The notes under the pieces were generated by a model that had not been told where the DNA came from, did not search any database, and saw nothing but the letters and a program-made list of their open reading frames with translations. A stretch of 64,000 nt of DNA from Tessaracoccus sp. MC1865 (GTDB taxonomy: Bacteria > Actinomycetota > Actinomycetes > Propionibacteriales > Propionibacteriaceae). The position numbers were made by a program, and so were the translations under genes. The stretch covers positions 372,001 to 436,000 of the forward strand of contig NZ_CP072596.1 in assembly GCF_017815535.1 (NCBI RefSeq), read 5' to 3'. Positions 57,805-64,000 of this stretch are shown here, piece by piece; the first letter of the stretch is position 1; every line of letters starts with the position of its first letter.

Positions 57805-60015
57805 TCAGTCGCGGATGATCATCGCCTGGCCGCCGTAGGCGGGCAGTTCGACGGTGAACCCGCCGAGGTCGTCCACGGTGCCCACCTTGCGTCGGGTGGA
57901 CAGGTCGAACACGCGGCCGCTGGGCAGCTTGTCGGACTGCACGCGGGCGCTGAGCTTCTCGCCGCCGAAGTTCAGGGCGGTGATCTGGGTGGTGCCGGTC
58001 TCCAGTTCGTTGACCATCACGAGCAGTGCCTTGTCGCCCACCTCGGGCACGTCCACCAGGGCGCCGGTGGGCAGGCCGTTGCGCTTGCGCACCTTGAGGA
58101 CGGCGGCGAGCCGGCTCGCGAACGACGTCTCGCGCTTCAACTGGTCCGGCACGGAGCCGTACAGCGCGCGGGCGCGCGGCATGCCGCTCGCCGACTTCTT
58201 CGCGTCGGGGGCCACTCCCAGCAGGTCGTAGGCGCCGCGCTCGATCCACCGGGTGTCGCCCATGGCGGTGAGGGCCTTGACCTCTTCGCGGTCCAGGGGC
58301 AGCGCGCCGACGAGGTCCCACCCGGAGAGGGCGAAGACGCCCGGCTGCCACGCGTTGAACATGCACAGCAGCAGGTGGGCGTTCGAGATGCGCCGCGCCT
58401 CGCTGTCGGAGATCGCGTCGAGGTCCGTGAACCCCAGCGAGGCCGCGACGATCGACGCGGTGGTGCTCGCGATGCCGTTGGTGGTGAACAGGGAGTTGTA
58501 CGGGGCCGCCGGTCCCGTCAGCTTCTCCCGCATCGTCTCGCGCACGTGCTCGGCCAGCTCGCCGCCCGTGTAGGTCTGGCCGCCGAGGGTGTACTCGTCG
58601 TCGCGGTGCGTGGTGGTGAAGTGGACCAGCTCGTAGGTGAGTTCGTCGTGGTTCTGCATGGCGTGCACGAGCGACGCCTGGTCGATGCCCAGGCGCATGG
58701 CTTCGCGCAGCACGAGCCGCAGGAACTCGGTGTCGCCCGTCGCCAGGGAGAACTGGGCGGCGGGGCGCGTGATGAAGTCGTAGGAGAGGTCAGGGCCGAC
58801 GGTGCCCGTGCGGGCGATGTCGTCGATGGAGAGGTTCAGCTCCTGGAACGTGAAGCCTCCCACCTTGCGCACGAGTGAGCCGATCAGCTGGTTGGCGGCC
58901 AGCGACAGCGGGTGGCCCTCGGACCAGGCGGGGGAGCCGAACGTCTTCTCGACGCCCAGGAACCCGTTGGCGTCCAGCCGGAGGCCGCGGGAGCCGAGGT
59001 CCAGCTGCGAGTGCAGCGCGTCGCCCATCACCAGCCGCATGCCGGCACACGTCGGGTCGAGCCAGTTGATGGTGGGCTGCCCCTCCTTGAAGTAGTGGAG
59101 GTAGACCCAGCGCCGCTCGACGCCCTTGTAGTCGACGATCGGGGGCGTGCAGGACCAGTTGGTCTCCTTGACCCCGGGCTCGTAGAAGATCACCCGCTGC
59201 AGCGCGCCGATGATCAGCCCCTCGTCGGACAGAGCCTGCTCGGCCTCGGGGGAGAGGTTGACCGAATCGCGGCCTTCGGGCACGTCGGGCAGCAGCGACC
59301 AGTGCTCCGGCGGGATGTCGACCATGTGGAAGACGCCGGGGTAGTCACGGTAGTTCAGTTCGGCGAGCCGGAAATCTGCGCCCTTGCCCGTGTGACCGGG
59401 GACGATGTCGTCGATGATGGTGCCGTGGTACTTTTGTGCGGTCTCGCACATCTCGCGAAACTCGGCCTCGTTGCCGAACAGCGGGTCGATGGCCATCGAG
59501 ATCCGGTCGAAGTGGCCGTCCACCGACGGGGTGGGCTCCCAGCCGTGCAGGCCGCCGGCCAGCTTCACCGGGCCGGTGTGGACGGCCTCGATCCCGATGC
59601 TGGAGAAGGCCTCCCACAGTTCCTGGCTGCCGAGGGAGCCGAGGAAGGACTGCGCCCGGTCCGTCATGTGCGACAGCGGGTAGGCGGTGAACCACACCGA
59701 GGCCCGCTGCACCGCCGCGCGGGGGTCCGGGTGGGCGTAGGGGTGGGCCCACATCAGGTGCTTGCCGGCCACCTGGCGCGAGATCTGGTTGGCGTCGTGG
59801 AGCATGGATTGCTCCTCGAGCCACTCGACGTAGGCCCGGTTGGCGCCCGAGGCGGTGAACGGCGGGGCGATGGGCCCCTGGTCGTCGGAGCGACGGCGGG
59901 CGCGGGGCCGCAGCCGGGCTGGGCGGGCCGCGAACCGCTGCTGGTCGAAGCTTGCCTCGAGCAGTTCGTCGTCGTCGATCTGCTCGGGCACCGGGTTCTC
60001 AGGTGTCGTGGTCAC
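57805..60015 (-). CDS. GH13 family enzyme (trehalose synthase/glucosyltransferase-like)
   Basis: This 736-residue alpha-amylase-superfamily enzyme has RLDANGFLG (nucleophile Asp), FTFQELNL (acid/base Glu) and [11 protein letters not shown] (third Asp, NHD), plus the early [20 protein letters not shown] and [12 protein letters not shown]-terminal beta domain with [11 protein letters not shown] follows. The layout differs from classical TreS (GH13_16) and could belong to another trehalose-synthase-like subfamily such as GH13_33; this is uncertain. The GTG at 60015 follows AAGGCAG. It converges with the sugar importer, so it may act on an imported alpha-glucoside. Confidence 0.85.
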   Translation of the reverse strand: MTTTPENPVPEQIDDDELLEASFDQQRFAARPARLRPRARRRSDDQGPIAPPFTASGANRAYVEWLEEQSMLHDANQISRQVAGKHLMWAHPYAHPDPRAAVQRASVWFTAYPLSHMTDRAQSFLGSLGSQELWEAFSSIGIEAVHTGPVKLAGGLHGWEPTPSVDGHFDRISMAIDPLFGNEAEFREMCETAQKYHGTIIDDIVPGHTGKGADFRLAELNYRDYPGVFHMVDIPPEHWSLLPDVPEGRDSVNLSPEAEQALSDEGLIIGALQRVIFYEPGVKETNWSCTPPIVDYKGVERRWVYLHYFKEGQPTINWLDPTCAGMRLVMGDALHSQLDLGSRGLRLDANGFLGVEKTFGSPAWSEGHPLSLAANQLIGSLVRKVGGFTFQELNLSIDDIARTGTVGPDLSYDFITRPAAQFSLATGDTEFLRLVLREAMRLGIDQASLVHAMQNHDELTYELVHFTTTHRDDEYTLGGQTYTGGELAEHVRETMREKLTGPAAPYNSLFTTNGIASTTASIVAASLGFTDLDAISDSEARRISNAHLLLCMFNAWQPGVFALSGWDLVGALPLDREEVKALTAMGDTRWIERGAYDLLGVAPDAKKSASGMPRARALYGSVPDQLKRETSFASRLAAVLKVRKRNGLPTGALVDVPEVGDKALLVMVNELETGTTQITALNFGGEKLSARVQSDKLPSGRVFDLSTRRKVGTVDDLGGFTVELPAYGGQAMIIRD

Positions 60016-60128
60016 CTGCCTTACGCTACCGGTCGCTCTGGCCGCCCAGCGCAGGTACGCATGTGCCGCCGCTTGCAGCAACGCTGCCACGAGGGTGCTG
60101 TCGGGGGAATAGACTGGTCGGAGACAAG

Positions 60129-60149
60129 GTTGAGTGATGTAGACTCAAC
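60129..60149 (+). promoter_or_regulatory. HAIR operator for HspR upstream of clpB
   Basis: GTTGAGT-GATGTAG-ACTCAAC matches the HspR site with perfect arms and N7 spacing. The following TTTGAATTC parallels TTTGACTTG after the first dnaK site, so both promoters share one layout, with the operator filling the promoter spacer. Confidence 0.87.
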
Positions 60150-60206
60150 TTTGAATTCAGTGCGCGGGACAGCGCTTTCTGAGAACTAACGAGGAGATCC
60201 AGCTAC

Positions 60207-62777
60207 ATGAACACGGAACGGCTCACGACGAAGTCGCGGGACGCCGTCACGGCGGCGGTCCGGCAGGCTCTCACCAACGGCAACCCCAACACCGAGCCCG
60301 TGCACCTGCTGCACGGACTCCTCCTGACTCCTGACAACACCGTCGGCGCACTGCTCGAGGCCGTCGGCGCCGGCGCGGCCCAGGTGGACGCGGCCGCTGT
60401 CGCCGCCATCAAGAAGTTGCCCTCCACGTCGGGCAGCTCGGTCAGCCAGCCCGCCCTGAGCGGGCCTTTCGCGCGCGTGCTCGCGGCTGCGGAGACGCTG
60501 GCGGATTCCCTCGGCGACGACTTCGTCGCCACCGAACACCTCCTCATCGGGCTGGCCACCATCGCCTCCGATGCAAAGACCATCCTGGACAACGCCGGCG
60601 TGACGGCAGACGCGCTGAAGGCCTCGTTCGAGGCCTCCCGCGGGGGTAAGCGCGTCACCTCCGCTGAATCCGAGGGCGGCGAATCCGTCCTCGAGAAGTA
60701 CTCGATCGACCTCACGGAGCGGGCGCGTTCCGGAAAACTCGACCCGGTCATCGGCCGAGACCAGGAGATCCGCCGCGTGGTCCAGGTGCTGGCCAGGCGC
60801 ACCAAGAACAACCCGGTGCTGATCGGTGAGCCCGGCGTCGGCAAGACCGCCGTCGTCGAGGGCCTCGCCCAGCGCCTCGTGGCAGGCGACGTGCCGGATT
60901 CGCTGAAGGGCAGGCGGCTGGTGTCGCTCGACCTCGCGTCGATGGTGGCCGGCGCCAAGTACCGCGGTGAGTTCGAGGAGCGGCTCAAGGCCGTGCTGAA
61001 CGAGATCAAGGAGGCCGAGGGCCAGATCGTCACGTTCATCGACGAACTCCACACCGTCGTCGGCGCCGGCGCGTCCGGTGAGGGCGCCATGGACGCGGGC
61101 AACATGCTCAAGCCCATGCTCGCGCGCGGTGAGCTGCGGATGATCGGCGCCACCACGCTCGATGAGTACCGCGAGCGCATCGAGAAGGACCCCGCGCTGG
61201 AGCGGCGCTTCCAGCAGGTCTACGTGGGGGAGCCCTCCGTCGACGACACCGTGGCCATCCTGCGCGGCCTCCGCGAGCGGTACGAGGCGCACCACAAGGT
61301 ACGCATCACGGATTCCGCGCTGGTCGCGGCCGCCGAGCTGTCGAACCGCTACATCACCAGCCGGCAGCTGCCGGACAAGGCCATCGACCTCGTCGACGAG
61401 GCCGCGTCGCGCCTGCGGATGGAGATCGACTCCTCACCGGAGGAGATCGACATGCTCCGCCGCGACGTGGACCGCATGACCATGCAGAAGTTCCACCTCG
61501 AGAAGGAGGACGACGAGGCCTCGCGCGAGCGCCTCGCCGCCCTGAACGCCGAGCTCGCCGACGCGCAGGAGAAGCTGCGCGGACTCGAGACCCGGTGGGA
61601 ATCGGAGAAGTCCGGCCTCAACCGGGTGGGCGACCTGAAGGAGCGCATCGACCAACTGCGCATGGAGGCAGATCGCGCCCAGCGCGAGGGCGACCTCACC
61701 AAGGCCTCCACCATCCTCTACGGCGAGATCCCGGCCGCGGAGAAGGAGTTGGCGGAGGCGGAGGCCTCCGACGCCACGCCGTCGATGGTCTCCGAAGAGG
61801 TCAGCGCCGGCGACATCGCCGAGGTCGTCGCCGCGTGGACGGGCGTGCCCGTCGGGCGCCTGCTGCAGGGCGAATCCGAGAAGCTGCTCCAGATGGAGGA
61901 GCGCATCGGTGAGCGCCTCATCGGCCAGCGGTCCGCCGTCGTGGCTGTGTCCGACGCCGTGCGCCGCTCGCGCGCCGGCATCTCGGACCCGAACCGGCCC
62001 ACCGGTTCGTTCCTGTTCCTCGGCCCCACCGGTGTCGGTAAGACCGAGCTGGCCAAGGCGCTGGCGGATTTCCTGTTCGACGACGAGACCGCGCTGGTGC
62101 GCATCGACATGAGCGAGTACTCCGAGAAGCACTCGGTGGCCCGTCTCGTCGGTGCTCCTCCGGGCTACGTCGGCTACGAGGAGGGCGGCCAGCTCACCGA
62201 AGCGGTGCGTCGCCGGCCCTACTCGGTGATCCTGCTCGACGAGGTGGAGAAGGCGCACCCGGATCTGTTCAACATCCTGCTGCAGGTGCTCGACGACGGC
62301 AGGCTGACGGACGGCCAGGGCCGCACCGTCGACTTCCGCAACACGCTGCTGATCATGACCTCGAACCTTGGTTCGCAGTTCATGGCGGATCCGCTCCTCG
62401 ACCGCGAGGAGAAGGAGAAGTCGGTCATGTCCGTGGTGCGGCAGGCGTTCCGGCCGGAGTTCCTCAACCGCCTCGACGAGGTGGTGCTGTTCGATGCCCT
62501 GAGCCGGGAGGAACTCAGCCAGATCGTCGACATCCAGCTGCGGCGCCTCAACGCGCGGCTGGCCAGCCGTCGGATCGCCGTCGAGGTGTCCGACGCGGCG
62601 AAGCTGTGGCTGGGTGAGGCCGGCTTCGACCCCGTCTACGGGGCGCGGCCGCTGCGTCGCCTGGTGCAGTCCACCATCGAAGACGACCTGGCCCGCGGCC
62701 TGCTGTCCGGCGCGATCAACGACGGCCAGACCGTGCGCTTCGACAGGGTGGACGACGGCATCGCCATCGTCGCCTGA
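60207..62777 (+). CDS. clpB: Disaggregase ClpB
   Basis: This 856-residue Hsp100 chaperone works with DnaK to dissolve aggregates. It has an N-domain (~1-150), AAA-1 with Walker A GEPGVGKT and Walker [14 protein letters not shown], the long coiled-coil M-domain (~410-520), and AAA-2 with [13 protein letters not shown] and [12 protein letters not shown]. No ClpP-binding tripeptide loop is evident. The ATG follows ACGAGGAGATCC. Upstream lies one HspR operator. Confidence 0.98.
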   Translation: MNTERLTTKSRDAVTAAVRQALTNGNPNTEPVHLLHGLLLTPDNTVGALLEAVGAGAAQVDAAAVAAIKKLPSTSGSSVSQPALSGPFARVLAAAETLADSLGDDFVATEHLLIGLATIASDAKTILDNAGVTADALKASFEASRGGKRVTSAESEGGESVLEKYSIDLTERARSGKLDPVIGRDQEIRRVVQVLARRTKNNPVLIGEPGVGKTAVVEGLAQRLVAGDVPDSLKGRRLVSLDLASMVAGAKYRGEFEERLKAVLNEIKEAEGQIVTFIDELHTVVGAGASGEGAMDAGNMLKPMLARGELRMIGATTLDEYRERIEKDPALERRFQQVYVGEPSVDDTVAILRGLRERYEAHHKVRITDSALVAAAELSNRYITSRQLPDKAIDLVDEAASRLRMEIDSSPEEIDMLRRDVDRMTMQKFHLEKEDDEASRERLAALNAELADAQEKLRGLETRWESEKSGLNRVGDLKERIDQLRMEADRAQREGDLTKASTILYGEIPAAEKELAEAEASDATPSMVSEEVSAGDIAEVVAAWTGVPVGRLLQGESEKLLQMEERIGERLIGQRSAVVAVSDAVRRSRAGISDPNRPTGSFLFLGPTGVGKTELAKALADFLFDDETALVRIDMSEYSEKHSVARLVGAPPGYVGYEEGGQLTEAVRRRPYSVILLDEVEKAHPDLFNILLQVLDDGRLTDGQGRTVDFRNTLLIMTSNLGSQFMADPLLDREEKEKSVMSVVRQAFRPEFLNRLDEVVLFDALSREELSQIVDIQLRRLNARLASRRIAVEVSDAAKLWLGEAGFDPVYGARPLRRLVQSTIEDDLARGLLSGAINDGQTVRFDRVDDGIAIVA

Positions 62778-62809
62778 GTTCGTCGGCGCCGGTCAGGCCC
62801 CGTCGTCGA

Positions 62810-63814
62810 TCATTCGCACCAGCCGTACCCGCCGTACCACTTCTCCCCGGCGGTGATCAGGTCGACCACAGCAGGGTCGCCGCTCTCGTCGAAGGTGTTG
62901 GCGCTGAAGGAGAGCCACGAGTCGCCCTCGCGGAGGTAGAACAGGCTGTTCTCCTCGGTGAGGGCGGCTCCGTAGGCGGCCTTCAACTGGTCCACCGTCT
63001 GGCCCAGGCGGAAGGTTGAGACGCCGCCCGCGCCGTCGGTGATCTTGACCTGCGGCGATCGCACGATGAGTTGGTCCATCACCGGGCTCGACCAGACGCC
63101 GTAGCGGTTCACGAACGAGTCCGGCGTCTCGACGGTGGAGCAGGTGCTCCCGTCCTCCCGCACGTAGCTCTTGTCCACCTTGAACCCCAGCGTCTTGGCG
63201 TCGAAGTCCGAGATGTCGGCTTGGAGGGGGCCGAAGCCGGTGGGGGTCAGGACCGCCCGGTCCAACACGATGGGCGGTACGGCGGTGACGGGTGGCACGG
63301 TGGGCGTGGCGAACAGGACCTGGTTGTTGAACACCCAGCCCTGACGCAGCCAGGGGCTGCCCCCCTCCGTGGAGACGTACCGGGTCCAGATGTAGCTGCG
63401 GCACGCCCCATGCCCGGTGGCGGCGGTGTCGCATTCGGTCCGCCATGGGCGGCCGGCGCTGACGAACTGCCCGGTGGTGGCCAGCGGGTTGCCCGCCCAG
63501 GCCACGCGGTGGGAGGGCAGGTACGTGAGGTTGTTGAAGTGCCAACCGGTCTCGTTGATGTACTGGGTGCCCTGGTGGACCACGATGGTGGACCACAGGT
63601 TCGTGGTGCAGCGCACGACGGTGGAACTGTACTTGGCGCACGCGGTGCTCCAGAGCCGTCCGTTGACCCTCTGGTTGCCCGGGGTGTTGTAGACCGTCAC
63701 GACCGGTCCGTTGGTGTCGTAGACGGGCGCGGCATGCGCCGTTGAGGCGGTGAATCCGGTCATAGCTGTGGCCGCCGCGACTGCTGTGAGGGCGACGCGT
63801 CTGATGAATCCCAT
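62810..63814 (-). CDS. Secreted protein: duplicated cysteine module plus beta domain (paralog)
   Basis: This 334-residue paralog of the gene at 44498 has a signal peptide (MGFIRRVALTAVAAATAMTG, cleavage near AHAAP). Its Cys module halves are NGRLWSTACAKYSSTVVRCT with GWHFNNLTYL, and GRPWRTECDTAATGHGACRS with WVFNNQV. The second domain has GFGPLQ, TDGAGG, FRLGQTVDQLKAAYGA and a C-terminal Cys pair region (GYGWCE). It is convergent with clpB and divergent from a DUF1707 gene. The function is unknown. Confidence 0.85.
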   Translation of the reverse strand: MGFIRRVALTAVAAATAMTGFTASTAHAAPVYDTNGPVVTVYNTPGNQRVNGRLWSTACAKYSSTVVRCTTNLWSTIVVHQGTQYINETGWHFNNLTYLPSHRVAWAGNPLATTGQFVSAGRPWRTECDTAATGHGACRSYIWTRYVSTEGGSPWLRQGWVFNNQVLFATPTVPPVTAVPPIVLDRAVLTPTGFGPLQADISDFDAKTLGFKVDKSYVREDGSTCSTVETPDSFVNRYGVWSSPVMDQLIVRSPQVKITDGAGGVSTFRLGQTVDQLKAAYGAALTEENSLFYLREGDSWLSFSANTFDESGDPAVVDLITAGEKWYGGYGWCE

Positions 63815-63887
63815 TGCTCCCCCAAGGAGTTGATTCGGTGCTTTCAGCCTAGTCCTGCCACCGACATTTATGGGGCGAGTGGGAAGG

Positions 63888-63893
63888 TACGCT
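63888..63893 (+). promoter_or_regulatory. -10 box TACGCT of the DUF1707 gene (leaderless start)
   Basis: TACGCT ends seven bases before the ATG at 63901 with no ribosome site, again predicting a leaderless transcript. Confidence 0.5.
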
Positions 63894-63900
63894 GGTGCTC

Positions 63901-64000
63901 ATGGCTGGGGACTTCATGCGCATCGGGGATGCTGAACGCGACGACGCTGTCGGGATGCTCCGCGAGCACCACGCCACCGGCCGGTTGAGCTCGGAGGAAT
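63901..64000 (+). CDS. DUF1707 (SHOCT-like) domain protein, 3' end outside window
   Basis: Only 33 residues are visible: MAGDFMRIGDAERDDAVGML then REHHATGRLSSEE. MRIGDAERDxAVxxLRExxAxGRLSxEE is the N-terminal DUF1707 motif found in many actinobacterial membrane proteins, so a membrane segment beyond the edge is likely. The start is set by the -10 seven bases upstream. Confidence 0.8.
   Translation, partial: MAGDFMRIGDAERDDAVGMLREHHATGRLSSEE

Overview
The window is one continuous stretch of high-GC actinobacterial chromosome. Genes are dense, and many start at GTG or have a -10 box directly in front of the start codon. The HspR-type dnaK operon, a dCTP deaminase of the actinobacterial type, an MptB-like mannosyltransferase, FHA/RDD/MoxR/DUF58 genes and a sugar ABC importer without its own ATPase all fit Actinomycetota. 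A Propionibacteriaceae-like host is my best guess, but no rRNA or other taxonomic marker is present. I saw no IS element, prophage, CRISPR array or tRNA.

Layout. 1-13185: a surface/envelope locus with an FHA protein cut by the window edge, a 2099-residue membrane-anchored protein with cadherin-like and Fn3 domains, a MoxR ATPase, a DUF58 protein, a transglutaminase-fold membrane protein that lacks its catalytic residues, and an RDD-FHA fusion. 13228-24685: dCTP deaminase, an ABC exporter, deoC, a truncated secreted-protein pseudogene with palindromic repeats, an OmpR-type two-component system, DoxX and NDH-2 genes, an MptB-like transferase and threonine synthase. 24861-26659: a NarL-type two-component system. 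26742-29772: a tight three-gene operon (N-formylglutamate amidohydrolase family, DUF1704/MATCAP-like metallopeptidase, ATP-grasp ligase), the best candidate in the window for an undescribed system. 29800-31633: a frameshifted secreted dimethylformamidase-like gene.

31727-35946: dnaK-grpE-dnaJ-hspR with two HspR (HAIR) operators. 36141-45526: lactate dehydrogenase, an acidic hypothetical protein, an operon for a YbaB-like protein, an ESX-like helical protein and a lipoprotein, then glycogen phosphorylase, a PRC-barrel protein and a secreted two-domain protein. 45602-50981: thiM-thiE-thiD-tenA behind a TPP riboswitch, then kbl and tdh for threonine breakdown. 51141-53916: small metabolic or unknown genes. 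54085-60015: a maltose-type ABC importer (binding protein and two permeases, one with an inserted Ig-like domain) convergent with a large GH13 enzyme. 60129-62777: clpB behind its own HAIR operator. 62810-64000: a second copy of the secreted two-domain protein and the start of a DUF1707 gene.

How the parts connect. HspR made from the dnaK operon probably represses both dnaK and clpB. Thiamine salvage is shut off by TPP. Tdh and Kbl convert threonine to glycine and acetyl-CoA. The importer, GH13 enzyme and glycogen phosphorylase point to active alpha-glucan metabolism. Three scattered secreted proteins share one duplicated cysteine module that I cannot match to a named family.
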